DNA from: Glaciozyma antarctica PI12
Taxonomy: Eukaryota; Basidiomycota; Microbotryomycetes; Kriegeriales; Camptobasidiaceae
Length of the DNA: 64,000 bases
Direction of reading: 5' to 3'
Assembly (NCBI GenBank): GCA_002917775.1
Contig: KZ627147.1
Location: 228,226 to 292,225, forward strand
Both the position numbers and the translations under genes were made by a program. Positions within the stretch are counted from its first letter, which is position 1; every line of letters starts with the position of its first letter. This document shows positions 46,601 to 57,871 of this stretch, piece after piece. Below the pieces are notes generated by a model. It was not told the DNA's origin, made no database searches, and saw only the letters and a program-made list of their open reading frames with translations.

Positions 46601-49324
46601 CCGAGTACGCAAGAACGTAAGTCGCGTCCTGCGAGTTGATATCGGCTGCGAGAGCATCAGCATCGAGCGACTCAGCCTCGTCTCGTCGAGCACGTACCTG
46701 GCTTCGTAGCAAAATAAACCTCCGCAAACGTCTCCGTGATCCTCGCAATCTGCTGTGACTCTCCAGGCAGTCGGAAAGCCTCCAGGAGCTCCCGCATCGC
46801 ATCGCAAATGATCTTCTGCTCGCGCACATCAGCGACATCCTCACACCTCGCAACAGAAAACGAACGTACCCCATCAAACTCCATCAGCCCCATGAACGCC
46901 CTAAGCACCTCCAACTGCTCTCCCCTCGAGATATAATCTCCCAACAACTTCTTATCCAACCGCGGCGTCGTCTTGAAGAACCTCGCCAAGCTCACTTCCC
47001 GAGGAACGCTCGGGTCCTCGTAGATGATGCCGTGCCCCTCGAGGAACTGGAGGCCGACCTTGGGCTTGCGGTTGAACGCTGCGGCGCCTTCGAGGAGGAT
47101 CTGCTTGCGCGATTTCGTGGCGGCGACTTCGGCGGGAGTGAGGCCGTCCTGTGCGGAAGTTAGTGGGTAGACTGGGAAGAGAGGAGGAGAGACGGACGAG
47201 GTGCTTTGAAGGAGGCTGCGAGGGGGAGATCAGTGACTGAAGGAGACAGAGGAGGACGCGAGAGCTCACCTGGTCGATCCGAGCGCTCATGTGGCCCACC
47301 GCCGCAAGAATCGTATCCAAACACACGAGCTGCGAAGAATCCTGCAACGCCGGTCCCCCCGCACTAATCGGGAACACACCCTGCGCGACGCACCCTCAGC
47401 TCTCCTCGCGCGAAAAAAAAACGAAGCCCACTCACCCTACTCAAGAACCTCACAAACCTCTCAAACAAGTCCTCTCCCTCGACGTTACAGTCGTAATTGA
47501 CCCAAAGATCGACCATCTCATACCTCCCCCTCGCCCAATGCGCCAAAATCTCCAGCATCAGTTCCCGCACCTCAGGATTCCCCACTCCTCTCCCTCTCCC
47601 TCTCCCTCTCCCTCGTACTCCCCGTCGGCGTATCCCTCCCACTCCCACTCTCCTCGTCCGCAGCCCAGGTCGACAGGTCCAGCTGGGATTCGATATCGGC
47701 TTTGCGCGTGCCGGGGGCGGTGGAGGGGAGGGGGAGGACGAGGCGGTCGAGGAGGAAGGAGAGGAAGAGCTCTTGTTGGAGTTTGAGGTGGGGACGCATC
47801 GTGTCGAAGATGTTGGAGATGACGCGGAGGGATGACGGGGTGGAATTGAATGCTGTCAGATCGCGCGAGCTGTTCGTCGTTCGTTAGCGCTGCACGTCAA
47901 AGAGAAAGGAAGAACGTACCTGGAAGAGGTGCTTGCAGAGGTGGTCGGCGACCATGGCCCGGAGCGAGGGGAAGCGGCCCATACTATGTCCGCCAACCTC
48001 GAACGCGATGTTGAGTAGTCCGAGAGCCATAAGTCGCATCGAGTCGGTATGCTGCTGATCGTGCGGGTTGAGCAGCGAGATGAGGACGCGGAGAAGCTCC
48101 TTGATCGACGCAAGGCCGTACGGCGGGACCTGTCCGTCTGCGTGCCCAGCATCAGCTTCGGCCGTCCCTCCCAAAACAGCGACCGTACCATCGCTCGCCT
48201 CGACCTCTACACTCGGCCGTTCCTCCACCTGCTTCTCCCCCTCTCCCTCTCCGTCTACCTCGATCTCCTTCGCCGCAGGAATCTGTCCGCTCCTCGGATC
48301 TGGCGCCGTCATCCTCACTCCCAGCCCCACGAGATCTCCCTCGACGTTCTCCGAGACCGATTCCGATAGAGAGAGGGTCGAGGAGAACTGGTGGAGGGAG
48401 AGGCCTTGCTCGGCGGGGACGTGGCGGAGGTTGGAGAAGACTGCAGCGACCATGGCGTGCATTGTTCGTTCTGCCGACCGACGAAGCATTTCTGCGCGCG
48501 CGTAGCGAGGTCAGTTTGGAACGTGAGCGACTGAGGGAGAGAGGAACATACCACTCAGTCGCATCTGGCAGCACATCGACAACCCCGTCTCCATCATCTC
48601 GCACACGCTCTCATCACTCAGCACCTCCCCCAATCTCCCCGTAAGCGTATTCCTCAACACGTCCAAAATCTTGAGCAGCACCACCTCATCCGAGACGCTA
48701 TCGCTCGCCTCGAACTTGCAATGTGTCCCCGCCGTCGAAAGCTGCGCCATCGCTAGAGCGAGGTTCGGTGAACCCGGGTGAAGGATGGAGTAGGTGATGA
48801 ATTTGTCGATGGAGGAGAGGGCGGTGGCGGTGATAGGGCCTGAGGTCTCGGGGGAGCGGACGACTTCGAGGAAAGGGTGGAGTAGGACTAGGGCGTCTAG
48901 GTTCGCGACGTCTGCGGGAACGTCAGCAGGATTCCCTGAGATTGAAGCGGAGGACTCTGTACGCACCCTCTGTCTCCCGCAACTCCATCTTGAGCGCCAT
49001 GAACCCGCTCATAAGCCCAGCATTCGCGCCCCCTCGTCCCGTCCACCTCCCCACCCCTTTTTCCCCGCCTCTCTCCCCCAATCCATTCGCCTTCGCCGAA
49101 GAAGGATAGGGATACGAAGAGAAAGAAGCTGAAGCCCATCGCTGGTTCTTGCGCATCGCTGAAGTGACGGCTAGGATCTCAGCATGGATGAGGTTGGCGG
49201 GCTGCGCGCGTGGGTTAGCCGTGGGGAGGTGGGAGAAAGGAGGGGAGCGTACGGGGACTTCGACGGTGAAGGAGGGAACGGGGGAGGGGCGCTGGGAGGA
49301 GGAGAGGGTGATTTGGGGGGTCAT
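43642..49324 (-). CDS. GEA2: Golgi ARF guanine-nucleotide exchange factor (GEA1/2, GBF1-like; Sec7 domain)
   Basis: Large ARF-GEF that activates ARF1 at the early Golgi. Parts in order: the start MTPQITLSSSQRPSPVPSF; the DCB/HUS helical region (e.g. ALMAQLSTAGTH-like helices near 48720-48800, then SIKELLRVLISLLNPHDQQH and ELMLEILAHWARGRYEMVDL). The Sec7 domain has SRKQILLEGAAAFNRKPKVG, LEVLRAFMGLMEFDG, EAFRLPGESQQIARITETFA and YSVIMLNTDLHNPQVRKRM. HDS domains follow (IVAAVSFAFTNFQDDYMVQR; EDFLSGGSVIPLKPKS), and the end STVVVEETV is acidic. Around 20 introns. Oddity: the frame changes by one base near 45806-45812, at a run of five T (minus strand), with no intron there (see findings). Start ATG at 49324. 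Confidence 0.9.
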
Positions 49325-49592
49325 GGTCGAGTATACCTCCTCCTGGTGTCGTGTCGTTTGGCTGCAGGAACGAGGGAACGACGCGCGGGATTTGGACAGA
49401 GGAGAAGGTGAACTGTCTGCCGGGCGCTGGCTGGAGTTTTTAGCGGCGAGGTGGAAGGTAGAAGGGAGAGCTGCCGACGTGGAGCGCTGAGCAGCTGTTC
49501 TTGGCCCGGAGTTCTCAACCCAAACTCTCTTCTCCCTCTGCCTTCTTCCTCCGTTCGAACAAGTCTACTGATTGCACTCCAAGCGCGCCAAA

Positions 49593-50828
49593 CTACTTGG
49601 GAACACCAACGACAGTGAACCCCAACCTCGGCGCGTGGACTCTGCAGTTCCCTCCCTCTGCCTCGACCTCAATCGTGACCCTCTCCGCGTCCAACCCCAC
49701 CAGCTTCCCCCTCGTCGAGACCTTCCCATTATCGTCAGGGCAAATATCCACCTGCTCACCCACGACCAACCACCCCTTCAGCCCCGCCTGAACCAACATC
49801 GGTTCCGCGCCATCCACCCTCGTCTCACTCTCCACCGCAGCGCATCCCCACACCTCCCTCGCCGCGTCCTCCGCTGAGATTTTGGGCGGTACAGGAGCGA
49901 CGAGCTTGGCGGCTGCAATGGCTGAGGCGAGGAGCTTCATCCAGGACCGGAGGAGGGGGAATTGGGAGGGAGCGAAGAGGGAGTCGGCGGTGCCGAATTG
50001 GGAGACCCAGGAGAAGATGAAGTAGAGCGAGAGCTGGGGAGGATGTTAGTGAGGTTCTTGTGCGAGGAGGGAAGGGACGTACGTCGAGGTAGGTTGGCGA
50101 GGGGGTGTTGAGGATGAAGTGCGTCTCAGAGGTCCGCGCTGCGAGCTGCGTCTCCACCACGGCCTGTTCATACGCGTTAGCTGTTGTACTCCCTGTTGCA
50201 AACAAAGGCTCACCATATGACTCCTAAACGCGCTCAACAACGCCGGCCTCGCCTTTTCCATCGCCTCAGGGTTGATCTTCCCCCCCTTGTACTCTGAGCG
50301 ATCCTTGATAAAGTCCTCGCCCATCTTGTTCCAGGGTAGGAGGCCGCCAGCGATCTTGAAGATGGAGCGGTCGGCCCAAAAGAAGGAGCTGGCGGTTTGG
50401 AGGCCCCAGGAGGAGGGGGAGCCGGAGAGGGGGTGCGCGGGGAAGAGAGATTCGAGCGCGATCGTGGCGAGGGAGGTGTCTGCGTGAGGAGAGTCAGTTA
50501 GCAGGCTCAAGGGAGAGGCGAGAGCTCAAGCTCGAAAGGGAGACTAGGGCTCAAGGAGAGAAGAGAGTGTGCGTACCCAGGTACACGTCGCTTCCGATAG
50601 CCAGGACAGGGATACGGCGGTAGTTGATACCGAGCAGGCGCAGTGCTGAACGAGGTGGCATGCGAGGCACGACGCAGATGGAGTAGGGAAGCTGCTTGAA
50701 CAGCAGGACGAGCTGGAGCTTCTGCGCGAAGGGCGACTCGGGGTCTGCAAGGACGTCAGCACGCAGCGAGCACAGAGCAGGGATGGAGCGTACTTACAGG
50801 CGTATAGCGTGATCTGAGGAGTTGCCAT
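49593..50828 (-). CDS. GST-fold protein with C-terminal extension
   Basis: The N-terminal thioredoxin-fold GST domain starts MATPQITLYA, then DPESPFAQKLQLVLLFKQLP and GINYRRIPVLAIGSDVYLDT (cis-Pro in RIPVL). A helical second part follows (FWADRSIFKIAGGLLPWNKM and AVVETQLAARTSETHFILNT). The last exon has LFAPSQFPLLRSWMKLLASA and a beta-rich end (LVGLDAERVTIEVEAEGGNC) finishing GFTVVGVPK. A GST-N domain with such an extra tail occurs in fungal proteins of unknown role. There is no catalytic Ser or Cys that I can assign with confidence. Five exons. Confidence 0.72.
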
Positions 50829-51486
50829 CCTGAGTGAACGCGTTGCTCCGAGAGGAATTCGAGAGAGAGAGCAGCTCAGGAACGCGGGGTCGAAGGTAAT
50901 CAACGCGGAAGTCGGGCCCACCTGTAGCCGGCCACGGTCGCTCTTTTGAGGCAGGGAAGAGCAGGGGAAGAAGGAGAAGGAGAGCCTGCGCCACAGCAGA
51001 GACGGAGCAGTGTGTTGGGAGGAAAGAGAGACCAAGAGCGAAGCGAGGAACGCGACGACTTTGAGCTCGCGCCGCTCAGGCGTCTCGTTATGAGTATAGA
51101 TGCGCGTCTGGAGAGTTCAAGGTTCGTGACTGGGAAGCATCGCTGAGTCCGCCTAGCTCCAATAAATCTGGACGGAGTGGTGAGAGTGAGCACTCAGCGA
51201 AGAGCGCTGAACGCGGCATCTCGCTGAGCGAGCGCGCTCGCTGGGCCTCCAGGACCATCCCAGAGATGCTGAAGCAGTGCAAGATCCCACAAACGCGAGC
51301 CGTGCGAATCGAGAGAGCAGAAAGCGCCAGATCCCAAGCAGAGCTGATTACCTTGAATTGCTTTCTCCAGTCCTACACGCGAATCCCATCCACCTGCGAC
51401 ATCGTTCGACGTCCTTTCTTCTCCTACTGTCCCACCGGAGGACGCGAGTACTGCAGAAACACGCACCATCAGCTCCGATCATTGCC
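50829..51486. other. Intergenic region between GST-fold gene and SCD6
   Basis: About 660 nt, the promoter of the GST-fold gene and the 3' region of SCD6. No supported open frame. Confidence 0.5.
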
Positions 51487-53410
51487 CTAAGAGAGACGAC
51501 TCAACCATACCTCACCCTCCACCATACCCACCTCCACCATACCCACCCCTCCGTCCGCCCTCCCTCCGTACCCACCGTACGCACTCCCCCCACTCTCCCC
51601 AAACGTATCGAGGTTCTTGTTCCTCTCCGCTCCCCTATCCCCCCTCATCCCCACCCCCTCGCTCCGACTCTTGATATCCGAACTAATCGAATCAAAGAAG
51701 CTCGACTTCTTGTCATAGAACATCTCAGGCGCAGCAGGGATCACCACCTCCTCCTGCTCCCCTCCAAGATCCTTCTTAAAGTTGGCATTCGAGCTCGCAA
51801 AGTCGAAATCGGACCGCGGGACTTCAGGCGCCTGAGCTCCCAGCGCTCCGAACGGCAGCAATTGGCGCCCAGCACCCGCAGGCTGTGCTCTCCGCGCGTT
51901 CGGCGCGAGACCAAAGACGGAGACGCCTTCGTTCCCTGCGCTCGCGCTCGGACGACGAGCGCCCATGTTGGCGCGACTCATGTCCTTGGCGAGCTGCTCG
52001 ACGTCCATCACGTCCTTCTTTGTCGTCGGGGCGATAGGAGGACCGGGGTTGGCGTACGAGCGGGGTTTGGGCGCTGCGGCGGCGGCAGGGGCGATGGGCT
52101 TTGTGACGATAGGAGAGGCGGCTTTGGCGACGACGGGAGAGGCGGTGGCGGGAGGAGGAGGGCGCGCGGCGGCTCCGTTCGTCGTGAGAGGAGCGGGAGC
52201 CTTGGCTTGCGGGGGAGCGACAGCGGCGGGAGGAGCGACGGGCTGAGCTTTGGCAGGTGCGGGTGGGGACAAGGACGTGGCTGGCTTGGGCTGCTCAGCC
52301 TTCTGCGTGACGGGGGAGGGTCCGACGGCTGAGCTAGCGCTCGGGCTGCTGAGGCCTTGCGACTGTCCTCCGAAGCCCTGAGGGACCTGCTGGCCGGGGT
52401 AGGGGAGCGCTCCGCCTGGGGGGCCGAAGCCCGGTGCGCCGAAGGATCCTGGGGGACCAAAGTGCTGAGGCGGGGGGAAGCCGTAGGGAGGGTACGTGGG
52501 TGCGTCGGGGTAGGAGGGTTGGGGAGGGTAGTAAGCTCCGTATTGCTGCTGCTGAGAGGGGTGCTGGGCGAACGGAGGGCGTTGCTGTTGCTGCTGCTGG
52601 TTCGGCTGCTGTTGCTGCTGCTGAGGGTGAGGAGGAAGCTGCTGGCGACCGGCGGCGGCGGGAGGAGCCGCGGTCTGACAGGAGCGAGAGGAGAGAAGTT
52701 TAGAGGAGAGACACGAGGGGTAGTGCAAGTACGCACGGCGACGATGGCAGGATCGTTCATCGGAGGCTGAGGGGCGGCCTCGGGAGCAGGAGCTTCGATC
52801 TTGAGGTCCTTGACATCGGCAGCGCGGAAGATGATGAAGCTGTGGGTAGGCGAGGTCAGTCGGGCGACCAGCAGGAGAGCTCGGAAGAAGACGACGACTC
52901 ACTCGTAGACATTGTCGTTCGCTGAAATCTCTTCTGCGGGGTTGGCCTTGCGTCCTTCCGTACCGAGGGATCGCACTGTGAGGGGAAGAGGGAGAGTTAG
53001 CGCCCTGTCTCGTCACGCCTTGAGGTGGGTGCTCCAACGACCGCAACGTCGGCGCGCGTTTTGTTGCGCGCCGTCCACGCCTAGGAGTACGCTGACGTCC
53101 CTCCCTCAGCAGGAAGCGGACCCATGCCCTGCGTTCGCCGAGTTACACGTCTCCGGCCAGCTCCACCTCCCACCATCACTCGTTCCCCATCCTCGTCCCG
53201 CATCTCCACTGCACTCAATACCGCCGCTTACCTTTCTCAAGCGATACAGTAGCCTCAACGGGGTCGATCGAGTGGAGGATGCCTTGGTACCGGATCTGGG
53301 GGAGAACACTCGAGTCAGCTGGGTGTTCAGCGGGGGTGCGGCAAGGGAGAGACACTCACGTCAGATTTACTCGTTAGAGAGATCAAACTGCCGATGTACT
53401 GTTGCGCCAT
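51487..53410 (-). CDS. SCD6: mRNA decapping activator / translation repressor SCD6 (LSM14)
   Basis: SCD6/LSM14 represses translation initiation and sits in P-bodies. The N-terminal LSm14 domain is split over small exons: MAQQYIGSLISLTSKSD, then the strand with GTEGRKANPAEEIS and NDNVYEFIIFRAADVKDLKI. A long Gln/Pro/Tyr-rich middle follows (prion-like, with runs of Gln near 52560-52625). The FDF motif is SDFDFASSNANFKKD, and the FFD box is FYDKKSSFFDSISSDIKSR. The end is Gly-rich. The first codon is the ATG at 53410, which opens the LSm domain. Shares a 206-nt divergent promoter with SPP2. All diagnostic motifs are present. Confidence 0.94.
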
Positions 53411-53616
53411 CTTGCTATTGTGCCAGAGGTGCTGAGGGTGCGGAGGAGGAAGAGGAGCAGCGACGACGACGAGGGAGGTGACTCCGTCCAGCTCTCCCTC
53501 TTCCCTCTCCCCCTCTCCCTTCCGCTCCTCTCTTATCCACTTAAGAGTTCACCCAACTCCAGCACCTCCGCGCCCTCCCCCGCTCCTCCCCCGCTCCTCC
53601 CCCGCTCGCCAGGACC
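53411..53616. promoter_or_regulatory. Divergent promoter SCD6 / SPP2
   Basis: 206 nt between two outward ATGs. CT- and CCCGCTCCTC-type repeats lie just before the SPP2 ATG. Confidence 0.5.
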
Positions 53617-55158
53617 ATGTCGTCCTCCTCCTCCTCCTCTGGCCCCTCCCTCTCCTTCCGCATCCAAGCCCCCACTCGCGTCTCCTCACCTCTCGCCCGA
53701 CCTTCCGAGCCACGTGTTGCTCGCCCGCGTGCCTGGGCCGCAGGAGACGACAACGACTCTTCGGACGACGAACCTCAGCGGACAGATGAGCTTGTGACTG
53801 GGTTCGATGCTCGTGGTTTGACTAGGTTCGTCTCTTTCTCTCCCGCTACAGCTCGTTCGGCAGGAGTAGCAGAGCACGGAGCTGACGATCGGGTACGCAG
53901 GAAGGACGCAGGACCGAAGAAGGCTGCCCCGCTCGTTATCCCCTCTCTACCCAACAAGGACTGGCGGCAAGCGGCGGGAGGGAAGCGGAAGAAGAAGGAG
54001 CGGTACATCCCCGACTCTGTAGGGACGTTCAAGGTCGGCGGACCGCCCGTCAAGGCTGGGGATGAGAAGACGCAGGGAGGGATGGGGACGCGGGATGTCG
54101 TCAACAGTACTGTGGTGGTCGGAGGACTTGAGTTGGGGAAGAAGGAGAAGGTCGAGGAGATGGAGGTCGAGGAGGAGGTCGTGGTCGTGGAGGTCGTGGA
54201 GGAGGTTGTGGAGGAGGTTCAGGTGGTGGAGGATACGGAGGAGCAGCGAGCGCTGAGGGAGCTGCTGGCTGGCGAGCGTATCGAGGGCGTCAAGGAGCTC
54301 GATATCATTCTTCCTGCGGCGGGGGATGACCGAGGACCTCCAGTCGACGAGTCGGACGCCTTCCGCCGCGACGTTTCGACGCGCCCAGACGAGGTGCGTT
54401 CTCCCTCGTCCTTTCCTCCTCGCAAACTCGCTAACCCGTTCTTCACGCAGTCCACTCTTGAAGATTACGCTCGCGTCCCCGTCGGATCGTTCGGCATCGC
54501 TCTCCTACGCGGCATGGGCTGGAAAGAGGGGACCGCTGCTTCTCGCACCGGACGCGCGGGGCCAGTCGAGGCGTTTGTCCCCACCGCACGACCTTCGCTA
54601 CTCGGTATTGGAGCGAAGCCGATGGCGGAGGTGCTTGGAGAGGAGAAGGGGAAGAACGGAAAGGTCGTGCGGAGGGACAAGCGGGAGGATATGAAGTACG
54701 TGCCGGTGCTGAGGAAGGAGAGGGAGGGAAGTGGGAGTGGGAGTGGGATGAGTGTGCGTCCTTTTCGCTTTGAAGGTCTCGCAACGGAGCTGACGAACGG
54801 ACTATTGCAGACTCCTGCGATCGGGAACGGCACTCCTCGACGATCCCCCTCACCCCCGTCCTCAAGACCACGCTCCGCCCTCCCCGCTCGCCGCAACTCC
54901 CCCTCCCTTCCTCCACGCACGAGCGACTCGAAAGACCGGCCCCACGATCGCAGGAGGGACGACCGAACGGGGAGCAAGAGAGCGAGGAGCAGGAGTCGGG
55001 ATCGTGGAGAGTACAGGGAGAAGGAGCGGAGGAGGGAGAGGAGTCGGAGTCCGGATAGGGACAGGGAGAGGAGGTATCGCGATGATAGGGAGAGGGAGCG
55101 TGACGGAGGGAGCTCGTCGAGGAGGAGGGACGACGATAGGGACAAGGACGAGGGATAG
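53617..55158 (+). CDS. SPP2: Pre-mRNA splicing factor SPP2 (GPKOW-like G-patch protein)
   Basis: SPP2 activates the DEAH helicase Prp2 in the spliceosome. After a Ser-rich start, a segment like GPKOW (RTDELVTGFDARGLTR, then a Lys-rich stretch) leads to the G-patch-like motif YARVPVGSFGIALLRGMGWK and PTARPSLLGIGAKPMAEVL. The KREDMKYVPVLRKER block is typical of the family. The tail is RS-like (RDRGEYREKERRRERSRSP). Introns at about 54394-54450 and 54752-54810 have lengths divisible by three, so the open frame looks continuous even unspliced. A third short intron may lie near 53826. Start ATG at 53617. Confidence 0.88.
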   Translation: MSSSSSSSGPSLSFRIQAPTRVSSPLARPSEPRVARPRAWAAGDDNDSSDDEPQRTDELVTGFDARGLTRFVSFSPATARSAGVAEHGADDRVRRKDAGPKKAAPLVIPSLPNKDWRQAAGGKRKKKERYIPDSVGTFKVGGPPVKAGDEKTQGGMGTRDVVNSTVVVGGLELGKKEKVEEMEVEEEVVVVEVVEEVVEEVQVVEDTEEQRALRELLAGERIEGVKELDIILPAAGDDRGPPVDESDAFRRDVSTRPDEVRSPSSFPPRKLANPFFTQSTLEDYARVPVGSFGIALLRGMGWKEGTAASRTGRAGPVEAFVPTARPSLLGIGAKPMAEVLGEEKGKNGKVVRRDKREDMKYVPVLRKEREGSGSGSGMSVRPFRFEGLATELTNGLLQTPAIGNGTPRRSPSPPSSRPRSALPARRNSPSLPPRTSDSKDRPHDRRRDDRTGSKRARSRSRDRGEYREKERRRERSRSPDRDRERRYRDDRERERDGGSSSRRRDDDRDKDEG

Positions 55159-55343
55159 GAGAAAAGATTGAGTCGTTCGAGCAACGCGACCTTTTTACGT
55201 GAAGCCACCTTGCTCTCTCCTTGTTCAACTTGCCTACACGTCGGCTTGCGCAGAGAGAGCGAGCGGTCTCGGCGTTCGCTGCGCCAGCTTCGGACTTGGG
55301 CCCCGAAACGCCCTTCCGACCTTTTGTTGTTCCTCCTCCCCAG

Positions 55344-57094
55344 ATGGCGACTCTCCAGCCGCCCGCCACCACTCGGCGACGCCGTTCCTCGTCTATCAAG
55401 GAAGTGTACGACTACATCAAGACAGTCCCGTCGCCCGGGGCCCACCACCTCCTCCACCTCCGCGAAACTGAGCCGCTCAACGACGTCCCCACGCCTCTCC
55501 CCCTCCCCGACCTCCCTCGACCCAAGAAGAAGTCCAAGGCGGTCAAGCAGCTCGAGTACGGACCAAAGTGGCTCCGCTGGGTCACGCACCCTGGCGATTC
55601 GCTCCTCCTCCTCGCGGCGGTGGTGTCCCTCTACCTAGGCTGGGAGGTATTTGCGCCCACGACGGGAGGGAACCCGTTTCATGCGTTCATCTTTCTCTCG
55701 CATGCGCTGGAGAAGGACGGGGAGGTGCGGTACCAGAAGGGGTGGAAGGACGCGGCGTTCCTCCTGTTCTATGTCGTGTTCTTCTCCTTCATGAGGCAGG
55801 CGGTGACGATGTATGTCATCAAGCCGGTGGGGAGGAGGCTGGGAGTCACGAGGACGTCCAAGCTGGAGCGGTTCATGGAGCAGGTGAGTCGAGCTGGGCT
55901 GGGGAATGGGAGGTGAGCTGATGCGTGTTTGTGGGGGTAGGGCTACGCGATCGTCTATTTTTGGCTGGTCGAGCGCGTTTGGTCTTTACGTTCTGAGGAC
56001 GCAGGACAGCTGGTGGTTCAAGACGGAGCAGTGAGTCGCGTCACTCCTTTCCTTGAACGCATCTAACGATGCCCGTCCGCCTTGCAGCTTCTGGCTCGAT
56101 TACCCCAACCACTGGGCCATGTCGGGACCCGTCAAGGCGTACTACTTGATGGGAGCAGCGTACTGGCTTCAGCAGGCTTTGGTTATGCTGGCAGGTCTCG
56201 AGAAGCCTCGCGACGACTATGTCGAGCTCGTTCTCCATGTGAGCTTCTTCCGGCAGCGTTCTCTAGCTCATCCTGCTCACGCTCTCGTTATGACAGCACT
56301 GCATCACACTCTACCTCATCGCAACTTCGTACATCTTCAACCTCACTCAAATAGGAATCGCCGTCTTCCTCAGCATGGACATTCCCGATCTCTGTACGTC
56401 GTCCTTCGCAAAGAATTTGTGCTCTCGCTAACGCTTCACCTTTACAGTACTCGCCTTCAGCAAGTGCATCAACTACGTTGGCCTAGAAACAACAGGTTCG
56501 TTCCCCACCTCCCTCCTCCCGCCCCCAGGACCCAGGACCGTACTGACTCCCCTGCAGGCAACTGCTCCTTCATCGTCTTCATGTTTGTCTGGGGCTATCT
56601 ACGGCACTATCAAGTCCGTCTCGCTGCCATTCCTCTCCTTCGCACAGGTTGACGTTTCTCCCCAGAACATCCGCATGCTCTGGTCCGTCTACACGGAGTT
56701 CGAGCTCGTCCCAGCGTACGCGCGCGTCTGGAGTCCCGCAGAGGGCTTCTACCTTCCTCCCCTCATGCAGTACGTCCTCTCCTTTCCCAGTGTGCGCCTG
56801 CTGGCTGATTCGTTCCCCACCTCAGGTCCCAAATCTTCCTCCCCATCTTCCTCCTCCAACTCGTGCGTCCACGCCTACTCTCTCCGACTGCCTCTCTCGC
56901 TCCTGCTGACCCTCGAGCCCACGCAGGTCATCGCTTTCTGGAGCTTCCTCATTCTGCGTATCGTCGTGCGCATGTTGCGTGGAAAGAGTGCGAGCGACGT
57001 ACGGGAGGAAGGTGAAACGGAGGGAGAGGGAGGAGCGAGCGAGACGGAGGGGAAGAAGGAGACGAGGAGGAAGGACGCGAAGAAGGCGCGGTGA
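55344..57094 (+). CDS. LAG1: Ceramide synthase (sphingosine N-acyltransferase) LAG1/LAC1
   Basis: Makes ceramide from sphingoid base and acyl-CoA in the ER. A cytosolic start (MATLQPPATTRRRRSSSIKE) precedes the first helix (SLLLLAAVVSLYLGWEVF). The TLC domain contains KGWKDAAFLLFYVVFFSFM, FWLDYPNHWAMSGPVKAYYL, and the Lag1 motif with the catalytic His pair VLHHCITLYLIATSYIFNLT. IGIAVFLSMDIPDLLLAFSK and the later helix VIAFWSFLILRIVVRMLRG follow, then an acidic/basic tail ending RRKDAKKAR. About nine exons. Start ATG at 55344. Confidence 0.93.
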
Positions 57095-57333
57095 GCTGGA
57101 GCGCGGTTGCTAGATTTGTGAGATGTGAGCTATTAATTTTGATGAGCCAACAGCAGAGGTACTGGAGCGAGAGGGGAGGAGAAGGAGTTGTGTCTTGAGT
57201 CGGGCGCCTCAGGGTTTCGATCTAGCAGGAACAAGGGCGGAAGTGTCCGCGGGGCTGCGAGGCAGATTCCGCAGCGAGACCTTTCGACGTCGTGACTCGC
57301 TGTTCGTTCTTTCTGCTCTCTACGCTCACCTCG

Positions 57334-57871
57334 ATGCGTAGAGCGACAGCGCAAGTGCCTGCCTGCTTCTGCGCCACTTGCACTCCTCTCGCCCTCCTCG
57401 GTGGCGGTCTCCAGTTCCTCCTCCCGACGCCGCCCTCCTCTGCCTCGAAGGTGCGCTCGGTTTCTCCGCAAGCCTCGCTTCACTGAGCTAACGAGCTTCA
57501 GTGACGCCAGCAGGCCACACAGGACGTCTTCGAACGCACCTCTCGTAGCCGACAACACCGAGCCTCCTCCCCTCTTCAAGCAAAGTCCGCCACCAGCAGC
57601 CAAGCTGGGCTCCAGCCACCCGCACATGGATTTCAATGCCCAGATTGCGGACTCACCTTCGATCGGGTAAGAGGGAGCTGCAGGCTTGGGAGGAGGCAGG
57701 GATCACGCTGACTGGCCCTCCTCTGCAGGCGTCAGGTTTGGCAGAGCACCGAGTGCGTTAGCGCCCGAGCTGCGTTCGAGAGGTATAGCTAACTGGGTTA
57801 CCTCGCAGCGGAACTTTCATCCTACGCGGCCAGGTGTGATCAGGCGAGAAATAGACGACATCGCAGGCTGA
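57334..57871 (+). CDS. Small single-C2H2 zinc-finger protein (119 aa, 4 exons)
   Basis: Not visible as one open frame; it appears on splicing. Exons 57334-57450, 57511-57666, 57729-57752 and 57809-57871 join in phase 0, with GT..AG borders and branch words (CTAAC, CTGAC, CTAAC). The result starts MRRATAQVPACFCATCTPLA, passes a Ser/Gln-rich linker, and ends RREIDDIAG. Joined exons 2-4 give CPDCGLTFDR-ASGLAEHR-RNFH, which fits C-x2-C-x3-F-x5-L-x2-H-x4-H exactly. A CxxC (CFCATC) near the start is unexplained. I do not recognise an orthologue. The acceptor of intron 1 skips a nearer AG at 57501, which would bring in an immediate TGA. Inference from splice logic and one perfect motif. Confidence 0.62.

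Noticed and set aside
51277-52332. 351-residue plus-strand open frame
   Set aside because: Antisense of the Pro/Ala-rich middle of SCD6; low complexity, no motifs.
57292-57333. Upstream start of the small zinc-finger gene at 57292
   Set aside because: The codon there is GTG, not ATG. The first in-frame ATG is at 57334.
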